From contig CANQCU010000033.1 of the NCBI GenBank assembly GCA_947590905.1, positions 1-47,439 on the forward strand: a stretch of DNA of 47,439 nt, read 5' to 3'. Within the stretch, counting starts at the first letter, position 1. Each line of letters opens with the position of its first letter. The notes beneath the pieces are model-generated. The model did not search any database. It saw only the letters and a program-made list of their open reading frames with translations, and had not been told where the DNA came from. The stretch is from an uncultured Clostridia bacterium (GTDB lineage Bacteria > Bacillota > Clostridia > TANB77 > CAG-508). This document shows, piece after piece, positions 8,250-17,548 of the stretch. The position numbers and the translations under genes are program-made.

Positions 8250-8426
8250 ATGGAAAACAATTTGTTTTATTCGAGACAAACTAATAATAAAAAAAATAAT
8301 AATAAATTTAATTTTTCACAAAAAAAAGAAAATACTATTTCTTCTCTAAAAGAAGTTGAGCATTTTCTTTATAATTATAAAAATTTTATTAAATATGTTA
8401 AACTATATAAATTATTTAGAGATTAA
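8250..8426 (+). CDS. Short hypothetical protein (58 aa)
   Basis: A 58-residue Asn- and Lys-rich ORF (MENNLFYSRQTNNKKNNN at the start, then SSLKEVEHFLYNYKNFIKYVKLYKLF). The ATG at 8250 is 8 bases after GGAGG; an earlier ATG at 8235 lies over that ribosome-binding site. The first half is disordered in appearance, the second an amphipathic helix. No family recognised. It overlaps the end of the convergent GerMN gene by four bases. Good initiation signals make it a likely real gene. Confidence 0.6.
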   Translation: MENNLFYSRQTNNKKNNNKFNFSQKKENTISSLKEVEHFLYNYKNFIKYVKLYKLFRD

Positions 8427-8974
8427 TCCTTTCTAATAAAAGTATTTTCTAATGAAAAATCTACATTATTATATTTTTTATTTTCTTCTCCTTCTATTAA
8501 TATTTTAATAGCATTAACCTCATTTAATTCTGTTAATGTATTAACAATAGAATAAATACTTAATGAAATTTCATCTAAATTTGCAGATTGATTTTCGATA
8601 AATTCTTTAGATAAATCTAATTCCACTATATCATTTTTTAATACTGCATTATTTACTTTTGTACCTTCTGGAATACTACTTTTTAACTTTTCATTTTTAG
8701 GCTTTTCTATTAATAATTCTACTAATGTCTTATACGGATTTTCTAATAATTCTTTTGCATCTATTTTTCTTGCTTCAGGCATAAGCGTATTTGTTTCCAT
8801 ATTTGTATAATATAAAGAGATCATTGTTTGTCTTTCTTGTTCTTCTGTCATTTCTTGTATTGGTGTTATTTCATTTTCTATATTTCCTTCTTTATTTGAT
8901 GCTTTTTTATAAATTAATAAACTAGCTATTAAAATTAAAATAATTACTATTAATATAATTAATATTTTTTTCAT
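8423..8974 (-). CDS. GerMN-domain membrane-anchored protein
   Basis: A 183-residue protein with an N-terminal transmembrane anchor (KKILIILIVIILILIASLLIY) and an extracytoplasmic GerMN domain, recognised by the ISLYYTNMETNTLMPEARKI opening, PEGTKVNNAVLKNDIVELDLSKEF and the ISLSIYSIVNTLTELNEVNAIKILIEG segment. GerM-type proteins act in sporulation and germination in Bacillus. There is no lipobox cysteine. The ATG at 8974 with GGAGG 6 bases upstream is preferred over a TTG at 8986 that overlaps that site. Confidence 0.8.
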   Translation of the reverse strand: MKKILIILIVIILILIASLLIYKKASNKEGNIENEITPIQEMTEEQERQTMISLYYTNMETNTLMPEARKIDAKELLENPYKTLVELLIEKPKNEKLKSSIPEGTKVNNAVLKNDIVELDLSKEFIENQSANLDEISLSIYSIVNTLTELNEVNAIKILIEGEENKKYNNVDFSLENTFIRKD

Positions 8975-9113
8975 TTTTACCTCCAAGTCTTATATAAAAT
9001 ATATTTAAATATATTTATTAATCGGACAAATTATGAATCTTTTTTTATCTAAAATTTTTTCTACTTTTGGTAAAATTTTTATTTTTTCTTTACGGCTTTG
9101 GGCTTTTTTAACA

Positions 9114-9142
9114 TTGACAAATTATCAATTTACGTATAAAAT
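9114..9142 (+). promoter_or_regulatory. Sigma-A-type promoter of the activase-like gene
   Basis: TTGACA (9114-9119) and TAAAAT (9137-9142) with a 17-base spacer, about 100 bases upstream of the start codon. Confidence 0.6.
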
Positions 9143-9174
9143 TATAATTACGTTAATATTATATTTTAAGAAAG

Positions 9175-9230
9175 AATATGTTTATTAGAGTATCTCTAAA
9201 TCCTACTTAAAGAATCAATATAAACATATT
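9175..9230 (+). promoter_or_regulatory. Leader hairpin directly before the activase-like gene
   Basis: An 11-bp inverted repeat, AATATGTTTAT (9175-9185) and ATAAACATATT (9220-9230), closes a 34-base loop and ends just before the gene's ribosome-binding region. It could modulate translation. Structure is seen; function is guesswork. Confidence 0.35.
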
Positions 9231-9245
9231 ATGCGAGGCGATATT

Positions 9246-12200
9246 ATGGAAAATGAAAAGTTATTACATGTGGGGCTTGACGTTGGTTCAACTACTGTAA
9301 AGATTGTTGTAATGAATGATGATTTAGAAACAATTTATACTTCTTATGAGAGACACTTTTCAGATACAAAAAATACAGTTTGTAAAGTTCTAGAAGAACT
9401 TGCAAATAAATATACAAATAATATATTTACCATAGCTTTAACTGGTTCTGGTGCTATGTCTGCTGCTAAATTTTTGGACGTACCTTTTATTCAAGAGGTT
9501 GTTTCTTGCAAACGTGCTGTCGAAAAATATATTCCTCAAACAGATGTAGTTATTGAGCTTGGTGGAGAAGATGCTAAAATAATATACTTTGATAAATTCG
9601 TAGAACAACGTATGAATGGAACTTGTGCTGGTGGAACTGGTGCATTCTTGGATCAGATGGCGAGCCTTTTACATACAGATACTGCAGGATTAAATGAACT
9701 TGCTAAAAATTATAAAACAATCTATCCTATTGCATCTCGTTGTGGTGTTTTTGCAAAGACTGATGTTCAGCCTCTTATTAATGAAGGTGCTGAAAAATCT
9801 GATATTGCTGTATCTATTTTTCAGGCTGTTGTAAATCAAACAATTAGTGGACTTGCCTGTGGTAGACCAATACGTGGTCATATAGCTTTCTTAGGAGGAC
9901 CTTTAAATTATTTATCAGAATTAAGGAAAAGATTTATTGAAACTTTAAACCTAACTCCTGAAGAAACAATTATTCCTAATGATGCTCACCTTTTAGTTGC
10001 AAAAGGTGCTGCTTTGGATTCTTTAAATAGAAATCCAATATCTGTACAAAAATTAAAAAGTAAAATAGAAGTTTTAAGAAATTCTCAAGATACTACTACA
10101 AAGCCATTATCACCTTTATTTACAATAGATGCAGAATATGAAGAATTCAAAAAAAGACATGCTAAAGCTAAAGTAAAAAGAAGAGATTTAAAAGATTTTT
10201 CAGGTGATTGCTTTGTTGGAATTGATGCTGGATCTACTACTACTAAACTTACAATCATAGATAATGAGGGTAAACTTATGTATTCTATTTATAGAAGTAA
10301 CGAAGGTGACCCTTTAAAAAGTGTTGTAGATATGTTAAAAGAGGTTTATAATGTATTACCAAAATCAGCAAAGATACGTTATTCAGGTGTTACAGGTTAT
10401 GGTGAAAAATTAGTACAAACAGCTTTAAATGTTGATTTGAATGAAATTGAAACTATTGCACATTATAGAGCTGCATCTGAATTTATGCCAAATGTTACAA
10501 GTATCGTTGACATTGGTGGTCAAGATATGAAATACATAAAATTAAAAAATGGTGCAATTGATAATATTATGCTTAATGAAGCTTGTTCTTCTGGATGTGG
10601 ATCATTTATTGAAACTTTCGCAAAAAGTTTAAACCTTTCAATTGAAGAATTTGTAAATGAAGCTTTACTTTCTAGAAGACCTGTCGATTTAGGTTCTAGA
10701 TGTACTGTATTTATGAATTCTAAAATTAAGCAATCTCAAAAAGAAGGATATTCTGTTGGTGATATTTCAGCAGGTCTTTCTATTTCAGTTATCAAAAATG
10801 CTATTCAAAAAGTTATGAAAATAAGAGATCCCGAAACCTTAGGAGATCACATTGTCGTTCAAGGTGGTACTTTTTATAATGATGCTGTTCTTCGTAGCTT
10901 TGAACTTATTGTTGGAAAAGAAGTTGTAAGACCCGACATTGCAGGACTTATGGGAGCTTATGGTGTTGCACTTTTAGCCAAAGAACAATATGAGGCCAAT
11001 CTTGATATGGATTATGTTTCAACTCTATCTTCTGTTGAAGATTTGGAAAAATTATCTATAAAAGTTTCTCATACAAGATGCAATGGATGTGAAAATCATT
11101 GTCAATTAACTATAAATAAATTCAATAATGGTAAAACTCATATTTCTGGAAATCGTTGTGAACGTGGTGCTGGAATTGTAACTGGAAAATCTGAACTACC
11201 AAATTTAATAAAATATAAAGCTGAAAGAATATTTAATTATGAGCCTTTACCATTAGAAAAAGCAACAAGAGGAACAATTGGTATTCCAAGAGTTTTAAAT
11301 ATGTATGAGGATTATCCTTTTTGGTTTACTTTCTTTACAAAATTAGGATTTAGAGTTATTCTTTCAGAAAAAAGTACAAGAAAGACTTACGAAAAAGGAA
11401 TGGAATCAATGCCTTCTGAGTCAGTTTGCTATCCTGCTAAACTCTCTCATGGACATATCATCAGCTTAATAAATTCAGGAATAAAAACTATTTTTTATCC
11501 TTGTATACCATATTCTAGAAAAGAATATAAGGAATCAGATAATAAATATAACTGTCCAATAGTTATCTCTTATTCTGAAGTTATAAAAAATAATGTTGAA
11601 GAGGTTAAGAATATTAAATATATAAATCCATTCTTGCCTTTTGATAGTAAAAATTTAGTAGAAAAAGTTTTAGAATTAGATGAATTTAAAGAATATAATT
11701 TCAATAAAAAAGAATTAATGGAAGCTGCAAAATCTGCAGAAGAAGAATACCAAAAGTGTAAACAAGATATAAGAGATGAAGCTACAAGAGCTTTAAAATA
11801 TATGGAAGAAAATAATTTAAAAGGTATTGTACTCGCAGGAAGACCTTACCATGTTGATTCAGAAATTAATCATGGTATAGACACTTTAATTACAGGTCTA
11901 GGACTATGTGTTTTAACAGAAGATTCTATAGCAAAAGATGTACAAGTAAAAAGGCCTCTTAGAGTTGTTGACCAATGGGTATTCCATAGTAGACTATATG
12001 CAGCAGCTGAATTTGTAGGAAAACATGATAATCTTGAACTTGTTCAATTAAATTCTTTTGGTTGCGGTGTTGATGCTGTTACTACAGACCAAGTAGAAGA
12101 AATTTTATCTAGCTACAATAAAATGTACACACTCATTAAAATTGATGAAGTAAATAATTTAGGTGCAGTTCGTATACGTATTCGTTCTTTACTTGCTAGT

Positions 12201-13583
12201 ATAAATAAACGTTTAGAGAAGAAGAAAAATGAAACTGTTCAAACACCTAAAGCTGAAGGAAATTATGGTATTTATAAAATTCCATTTACTAAAGAAATGA
12301 AAAATGATTATACAATATTAATGCCTCAAATGGCACCTATACATTTTGAGCTAATAGAAACAGCAGCAAGAGCTTCTGGATACAATGTAAAACTTTTGGA
12401 TGAGTGTACTCCAAAAACCGTAGAAACTGGTCTAAAATATGTAAACAATGATGCTTGCTATCCTTCAATTTTGACCACTGGGCAAATGATAGAAGCTCTT
12501 CAATCAGGAAAATATGATGTAAACAAAACTGCTTTAATAATGTCCCAAACTGGTGGTGGTTGTAGAGCTACAAATTACATAGGATTTATTAGAAAAGCAT
12601 TAAAAGACGCAGGTTTCTCGCAAGTTCCTGTAATATCATTTAATATTGTAGGTATGGAGAAAAATCCAGGCTTTAAGATTACAATTCCATTTATGGAAAG
12701 GTTACTTAAATCTGTAATCTATGGTGACTTACTTCAAAAATTATTATTAAAAAATAGGGCTTATGAAATAAATAAAGGTGAAAGTCAAAAATTATATGAA
12801 AAATGGATGAAAAAATCCAAAGAATTAATTGAAAAATCAAATTCAAAACAATTTAAGCAAAGTATCTACGATATAGTAAATGATTTTGAAAAAATAGAAT
12901 TAGATACAACATTAAAAAAACCTAAAGTTGGCGTTGTTGGAGAAATATTAATAAAATATCATCCTTTTGGAAATAACTTTGTTATAAATGTTTTAGAAAA
13001 TGAAGGTGCAGAAGTTGTTATGCCTGATTTTATGGGATTTATAAAATTCATGGCAACTCATAAAATAACATTTAATACTTTATTAAATACAGATAAAGCA
13101 AAAGCAAAAATATTTAAATTTGCATTAAAGCTAATAGATATTTTTGAAAAAGATTTAAAAATTGCACTTGCATCTTCTAAGAAAAATTATCTTCCACCAT
13201 GCGATATATGGCATTTAGAAGATAAAGTAAAAGACATATTATCTATAGGAAATCAAACAGGTGAAGGTTGGTTTCTAACTGCAGAAATGATTGAATATAT
13301 TGAAAACGGAATTCCAAATATAGTTTGCGTTCAACCTTTTGCATGTCTTCCAAATCACGTTGTTGGAAAAGGAGTAATAAAAACTATACGTTCTAAATAT
13401 CCTAATGCAAATATTTCTCCTGTTGATTATGATCCAGGTGCAAGCGAAACCAATCAGACAAACAGATTAAAATTATTAATCACTGTTGCTAAGGATAATT
13501 TGAATAAGGAAAGTAGTTCTAATAGTAATAAATCAGCAGTTGCAGATGTTACAAATACAGATAAAGAATTTGTGTCAAAATAG
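9246..13583 (+). CDS. Acyl-CoA dehydratase activase-type fusion protein (BadF/BadG/HgdC x2 plus DUF2229 and HgdB-like regions)
   Basis: A 1445-residue protein. Residues about 5-270 and 325-590 are two ASKHA ATPase domains, each with the phosphate loop (GLDVGSTTVKIVVMND; GIDAGSTTTKLTIIDNEG) and the cysteine motifs that hold the bridging 4Fe-4S cluster in HgdC-type activases (NGTCAGGTGAF and SRCGVFAK; NEACSSGCGSF and SRCTVFMN). A cysteine-rich linker follows (HTRCNGCENHC, GNRCERG), then DUF2229 and 2-hydroxyglutaryl-CoA-dehydratase-D-like regions. Such long proteins are widespread in anaerobes and their exact substrate is unknown; classical activases donate an electron to a dehydratase in an ATP-driven step. 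I prefer the ATG at 9246 behind GAGG over 9231. No in-frame CGG occurs in its 1445 codons. Confidence 0.88.
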   Translation: MENEKLLHVGLDVGSTTVKIVVMNDDLETIYTSYERHFSDTKNTVCKVLEELANKYTNNIFTIALTGSGAMSAAKFLDVPFIQEVVSCKRAVEKYIPQTDVVIELGGEDAKIIYFDKFVEQRMNGTCAGGTGAFLDQMASLLHTDTAGLNELAKNYKTIYPIASRCGVFAKTDVQPLINEGAEKSDIAVSIFQAVVNQTISGLACGRPIRGHIAFLGGPLNYLSELRKRFIETLNLTPEETIIPNDAHLLVAKGAALDSLNRNPISVQKLKSKIEVLRNSQDTTTKPLSPLFTIDAEYEEFKKRHAKAKVKRRDLKDFSGDCFVGIDAGSTTTKLTIIDNEGKLMYSIYRSNEGDPLKSVVDMLKEVYNVLPKSAKIRYSGVTGYGEKLVQTALNVDLNEIETIAHYRAASEFMPNVTSIVDIGGQDMKYIKLKNGAIDNIMLNEACSSGCGSFIETFAKSLNLSIEEFVNEALLSRRPVDLGSRCTVFMNSKIKQSQKEGYSVGDISAGLSISVIKNAIQKVMKIRDPETLGDHIVVQGGTFYNDAVLRSFELIVGKEVVRPDIAGLMGAYGVALLAKEQYEANLDMDYVSTLSSVEDLEKLSIKVSHTRCNGCENHCQLTINKFNNGKTHISGNRCERGAGIVTGKSELPNLIKYKAERIFNYEPLPLEKATRGTIGIPRVLNMYEDYPFWFTFFTKLGFRVILSEKSTRKTYEKGMESMPSESVCYPAKLSHGHIISLINSGIKTIFYPCIPYSRKEYKESDNKYNCPIVISYSEVIKNNVEEVKNIKYINPFLPFDSKNLVEKVLELDEFKEYNFNKKELMEAAKSAEEEYQKCKQDIRDEATRALKYMEENNLKGIVLAGRPYHVDSEINHGIDTLITGLGLCVLTEDSIAKDVQVKRPLRVVDQWVFHSRLYAAAEFVGKHDNLELVQLNSFGCGVDAVTTDQVEEILSSYNKMYTLIKIDEVNNLGAVRIRIRSLLASINKRLEKKKNETVQTPKAEGNYGIYKIPFTKEMKNDYTILMPQMAPIHFELIETAARASGYNVKLLDECTPKTVETGLKYVNNDACYPSILTTGQMIEALQSGKYDVNKTALIMSQTGGGCRATNYIGFIRKALKDAGFSQVPVISFNIVGMEKNPGFKITIPFMERLLKSVIYGDLLQKLLLKNRAYEINKGESQKLYEKWMKKSKELIEKSNSKQFKQSIYDIVNDFEKIELDTTLKKPKVGVVGEILIKYHPFGNNFVINVLENEGAEVVMPDFMGFIKFMATHKITFNTLLNTDKAKAKIFKFALKLIDIFEKDLKIALASSKKNYLPPCDIWHLEDKVKDILSIGNQTGEGWFLTAEMIEYIENGIPNIVCVQPFACLPNHVVGKGVIKTIRSKYPNANISPVDYDPGASETNQTNRLKLLITVAKDNLNKESSSNSNKSAVADVTNTDKEFVSK

Positions 13584-13593
13584 CAAACTAAAC

Positions 13594-13624
13594 GAAGAGC
13601 AAATTATTGCTCTTCATTTTTTTA
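13594..13624 (+). terminator. Terminator of the activase-like gene
   Basis: GAAGAGCAA (13594-13602) pairs perfectly with TTGCTCTTC (13607-13615), followed by ATTTTTTTA, 10 bases after the stop codon. Confidence 0.85.
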
Positions 13625-13794
13625 TCCAATTTTTAAAAAATAAATAGAAAAAATAATCATTTTTTACATATTTTTTTATTTATTTTTAATTTATTTTTTA
13701 ATTTATTTTTTTGTTCACATAAAGTCATTATTTTGTCATACAACTAACTATCTATTAACGTATATTCTCAGCATACTTTAATAATGAAAAAAAG

Positions 13795-13827
13795 TTATCC
13801 ACATATATCTATTTTTTGCTAGGGAAT
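13795..13827 (+). other. Bipartite motif, copy 1: DnaA box, 15 bases, CTAGGGAAT
   Basis: TTATCCACA (13795-13803), the strict DnaA-box consensus, is followed after 15 variable bases by CTAGGGAAT (13819-13827). The same arrangement with the same spacing recurs at 14873. Confidence 0.6.
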
Positions 13828-14226
13828 TATGAATTATACGATTTTTTATTCTTAAAAAAAAGCATAATATTTTTGTCTATTCAATATCATTTTTAATAGT
13901 ATTTTGTTTTCATAATATATAAGTTACATTTTTAATAAATTTTATTTTTTTAATATAAAAATGTGTAATTTTATAAATTTTATTTAATGTCAACCATTTT
14001 TATATCAATATTTTCATTTTAATAATATTTTCATTTATATTATTATATATTTTTTCTTTAGTGCTTGATAAAAATGTTTATTTCCAATTTACTTTTATAT
14101 CAATTAAACAAATTTAAAATATTCCTTTCAGATACGCTTATTTCAGCTTTATAGCTTTATAATTATGATTTATATATTTTATTTTTATATATTTTATTTT
14201 TTATTTTTTATATTTATATTTTTATT

Positions 14227-14438
14227 TTTTACTATATAGAAATCTTTTTAATTTTTGTTTGTCTTTTTGTTAACTCCTAAAAAATTTTATTTTCATTTTT
14301 TATATACGAAATTTATTTTTATATTTTTTACTTAAAAACATTTTTTATTTTTAATCATTTTATTTTTAGTTTTTATTTAATTGATTTTATTTTTATAAAA
14401 TACTTTTAATATAAAATTAAAAATTGTAATTATTTTTG
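14227..14438 (+). repeat. Long direct repeat, copy 1
   Basis: About 200 bases from TTTTTACTATATAGAAATC to the end of a TTGTAATTATTTTT stretch. It closely matches 15542-15738, sharing GTCTTTTTGTTAACTCCTA, a TATATACGAAATTTA-type stretch and ATACTTTTAATATAAAATTA. Non-coding. The copies differ by scattered substitutions and short indels. Confidence 0.7.
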
Positions 14439-14872
14439 ATTTCTAATTTTTGATTTTCGATTTTATATTTTGTTAATTATTTATTTTTTATATTTATAAT
14501 TCATTTTTTTATTTTGTATAATTTTTTAATAAAACTATTTTTACTTTTTCATATAGTAATATTTTTAATTATATTATTTGTTATTATTTAATTATTAGTT
14601 GTAAAAAAAATTCTTAAAATTGCTGTTTTTATATTTTATAAATTTACATTTATTTTGAAAGTTTATCTTTTCTTTCATCTCTACTTTCATCTTAAATTTT
14701 TTTATCACTTTAACAATTACTTTTATTTTTTAGCTCTATGTTTTTATAACTTAACTCTTCCATACTGAAAATATCACTCATTTTTCAAAAATGTTTCATG
14801 AAAATTTGACTTTTTTATTCTTGTTTTAAGTCTCACTTTTCCATTCAAATATGCTCTTTCATCTTTAAAAAG

Positions 14873-14905
14873 TTATCCACATTGATTATTTAAAAACTAG
14901 GGAAT
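14873..14905 (+). other. Bipartite motif, copy 2: DnaA box, 15 bases, CTAGGGAAT
   Basis: TTATCCACA (14873-14881), 15 unrelated bases, then CTAGGGAAT (14897-14905). Both halves and the spacing are identical to the copy 1078 bases upstream, whereas the intervening bases differ. This is what a protein-binding composite site would look like. Confidence 0.6.
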
Positions 14906-15541
14906 ACTTATATTTTGGAGGTCCTATTCTTTAGTTTCTTTTTACCCTTTAGTCTCTTTTGATCCCTGACACTCCTCTTTGTTTCACACATAATTTAGAG
15001 TCTTTTCTACTCGTATTTTTATTGTTTTTTTTACTTAGTATTTTAAATTTCTTTGTTTAATCAGACTCATCTTTATCAAATTTTCTATTTCAAACTCTGC
15101 AATTTTTTACTTTCTTCATTCACTGTATTTAATTTTTATTATTAAATTTTAATGATCAATTTTTCTTACCTAACCATTTTTTATATAATATTTAATCTGC
15201 ATTTTATTTATATTTGTTTATTTAATTATTCTTTTAATTCTGTTTTTTATAAAATAATATATTTTTTATCACTCTTTTTTTATATTTTGTTTATTTAAAT
15301 TTTTTATAATATTTTTATTTAAATTTTATCTTTTATAAATTTAAAATTTTATTTTTATATTATAAATTATTTTTTGTTTTAAAAATTATTCAAAACATTT
15401 TTTTATTTTTATAAATTTATATATTTATATATTTATATATTTTATTTTTATATTTTATATTTTATTTTTATATTCTATATTTTATTTTTACATTTTACTT
15501 TTTATATTTTATTTTTTATATTTTTATTTTTTATATTTTTA

Positions 15542-15738
15542 TTTTTTACTACATAAAAATCTTTTTCATTTTTATTTGTCTTTTTGTTAACTCCTAAAAA
15601 TTTTATTTTCATTTTTTATATATGAAATTTATTTTTATATTTTTTACTTAAAAACATTTTTTATTTTTAGTTTTTATTTATTTGATTTTATTTTTATAAA
15701 ATACTTTTAATATAAAATTAAAAATTATAATTATTTTT
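15542..15738 (+). repeat. Long direct repeat, copy 2
   Basis: Second copy of the repeat at 14227-14438, starting with TTTTTTACTACATAAAAATC and ending near AAAATTATAATTATTTTT. It begins about 1.3 kb after the first copy. One internal segment of about 15 bases present in copy 1 (ATCATTTTATTTTTAG) is partly missing here. Confidence 0.7.
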
Positions 15739-16239
15739 ATAATATTCTATGAATTAAATTTGTTTTTTATTTGTTAAAAATTTTAATATTATTTTTGTTA
15801 ATTATTATTTTTCTATATTATTTTATTTTAATTTTTTACAACTTTATTAATAACATTTTTATATGATTTTTTATTTTTGTCTTTTTGTTTTATAAAAAAT
15901 TATTTTTATTTTATTATCATTTTATTTTAACAAAAATATACAATCCTAAATTCAAATTTTTTATTTTATTATTTTAAATATTTTTTATTATATGGTTTTA
16001 TATTTATTTCATTTTCTTTATTTTATATACTTATATTATAATTTTTATATTTATCTGTTTTTGATTTAACTTTTTTATTAAATACGTTAATTACTATTTT
16101 TTTATTTTATATTTTTTAACACATATAATTACTTTTTGTTTTTTATTTAAACTTATCTATTATTTTAAATATTTCTATAAATATTATTTATTATTAAAAC
16201 ATAAAAAAATATAAAGCATGCTTTATGCTTTATATATCT

Positions 16240-16332
16240 TGGCGGAGATTGAGGGATTTGAACCCTCGCGGCCACTTACGCAACCCTAACGGTTTAGCAA
16301 ACCGTCCCCTTCAACCACTTGGGTAAATCTCC
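16240..16332 (-). tRNA. tRNA-Ser (anticodon GCT)
   Basis: A class II tRNA with acceptor stem GGAGATT/AATCTCC, discriminator G and encoded CCA (16240-16242). The anticodon arm ACGGTTT-GCT-AAACCGT gives anticodon GCT (reads AGC/AGT). A long variable arm and a GGTTCAAATCC T-arm complete it. First of three serine tRNAs on this strand. Confidence 0.95.
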
Positions 16333-16695
16333 AAATTAATTGAATTTGTTTTTTATTTCAAACGACTTAGTTATTATATTATATTTTTGCATTTTAGTCA
16401 ACATATTTTTTTTAAAAATCCTTAATTTAACAGGATTTTTATCTTTCATTAATACTTTTTATTTGCAGATGTAATTACTTTTATATTAAATATAATTATA
16501 TTATTTTATATTATTTTATATTATTTTATATTAAATTATTTTATTTTATATTACTTTATTTTATATTATCATATTATTTTATTATATAATTTTATTTTTA
16601 TTTAAAAATTAATTTAATATATATTTTTTAAATTGTTTTTGACTTTTTGACTAAAGTAAAATTCATAATTTTACTTTTAAAAAATTATTATTTTT
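16333..16695. repeat. AT-rich spacer with decamer tandem repeat
   Basis: The 363-base gap between two tRNA-Ser genes has no gene. At 16490-16570 it carries a short tandem array based on TTATTTTATA (three exact consecutive units at 16501-16530, decaying copies after). Confidence 0.6.
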
Positions 16696-16787
16696 TGGCG
16701 GAGAGTGTGGGATTTGAACCCACGGTAGGTTTTATCCTACTCCAGTTTTCGAGACTGGTACCTTAAACCAAACTCAGACAACTCTCC
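16696..16787 (-). tRNA. tRNA-Ser (anticodon CGA)
   Basis: Acceptor GGAGAGT/ACTCTCC with G discriminator and encoded CCA. The anticodon loop CTCGAAA in stem CCAGT/ACTGG gives CGA, reading TCG. Class II with long variable arm (GGAGTAGGAT and following) and GGTTCAAATCC T-arm. Confidence 0.93.
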
Positions 16788-16805
16788 AATATATAATATT
16801 AAAGA

Positions 16806-16826
16806 ACGGATTTTCTTCCGTTCTTC
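16806..16826 (-). other. Hairpin between two tRNA-Ser genes
   Basis: GAACGGA / TCCGTTC inverted repeat (about 16804-16824) between the TGA and CGA serine tRNAs. It may be a processing signal or a weak terminator; the following T stretch is short. Confidence 0.45.
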
Positions 16827-16831
16827 ATATT

Positions 16832-16923
16832 TGGCGCAGAGGGTGGGATTCGAACCCACGGTAGGCTATTAACCTACGGCAATTTTCAAGACTGCTGCCA
16901 TAAACCAACTCGACCACCTCTGC
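16832..16923 (-). tRNA. tRNA-Ser (anticodon TGA)
   Basis: Acceptor GCAGAGG/CCTCTGC, G discriminator, encoded CCA. The anticodon loop CTTGAAA in stem GCAGT/ATTGC gives TGA, reading TCA and TCN by wobble. Long variable arm and GGTTCGAATCC T-arm. Confidence 0.94.
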
Positions 16924-17035
16924 ATTTTATTATTGCAAGCATTATTAATATTAACATATTTAAGGCTTTCTGTCAATACTAATTTATACTTTTTCTATCT
17001 ATACTTTTTACTATATTTTTAAATTTTTCAGTTTT

Positions 17036-17530
17036 CTAAGAATTTATAGCTCGCTTTATTGCTTCACTTTCTTCTTCTGTTATCTTATATGGAGAAGCGC
17101 CATTTTCTATTGGTTTTGCATATATATTTGACATCTCTCTTGAATATATTCCATTTAATACTACCCCATCATTTTTTTCATTTAATAATGCTAATGTAAA
17201 ACTTAAGTCACTACCAGTATCTTTATAAGCATTATATCTATATATTCCTACTTTTTGTATGCAATTTTTTATATCTGAATCTATTTTTACGCAAAACTTT
17301 TCTAATTCATCATTTTTAGCAACTGTCTTATTTATTTTTTCTATATGTCTATCTAATATTTCTTCTAAATTTTTTCCATTTCCTACCTTTTCCATGAATT
17401 TTTTATAATTTTTGTTTATTCTACTTAGTTTTATTAAAAGTATTACATATAAAATAAACATTATTGCAATTACTCCTAAAAGTATAAATGAAAATGAATC
17501 AGTTTTTGTAAATTCTAAAAATGTTTCCAA
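17036..17530 (-). CDS. DUF4446 family membrane protein
   Basis: A 164-residue protein with one N-terminal transmembrane helix (FILLGVIAIMFILYVILLIKL), a coiled-coil-like stretch (KNLEEILDRHIEKINKTVAKNDELEKF) and the conserved DUF4446 core VGIYRYNAYKDTGSDLSFTLALLNEKNDGVVLNGIYSRE. Function unknown; in many clostridia and bacilli this family sits next to parB in the origin region, as here (19 bases after the parB stop). Probably co-transcribed with parA-parB. Confidence 0.85.
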   Translation of the reverse strand: METFLEFTKTDSFSFILLGVIAIMFILYVILLIKLSRINKNYKKFMEKVGNGKNLEEILDRHIEKINKTVAKNDELEKFCVKIDSDIKNCIQKVGIYRYNAYKDTGSDLSFTLALLNEKNDGVVLNGIYSREMSNIYAKPIENGASPYKITEEESEAIKRAINS

Positions 17531-17548
17531 GTTTTTTGCACTTCCTTT

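Larger units (their letters stand above)
13625..16239. other. 2.6-kb gene-free, extremely AT-rich region
   Basis: No open frame of credible length or composition is present on either strand. The stretch is dominated by T and A on the plus strand, with long T-rich runs. It holds two consensus DnaA boxes in a common context (see separate entries), a roughly 200-bp direct repeat and low-complexity TTTATATTTT-type repeats around 15410-15540. It lies between the activase-like gene and the tRNA-Ser/parAB side of the origin region. It may be a DNA-unwinding or DnaA-titrating region, a site of lost genes, or a chromosome-organisation locus. Confidence 0.7.

Noticed and set aside
13625-16239. Genes in the 2.6-kb AT-rich region
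   Set aside because: No frame of credible length with a ribosome-binding site; stop codons are dense in all frames.
16490-16570. CRISPR-like array in the tRNA-Ser spacer
   Set aside because: The repeats are 10-bp AT-only tandem units without spacers; no cas genes occur in the window.
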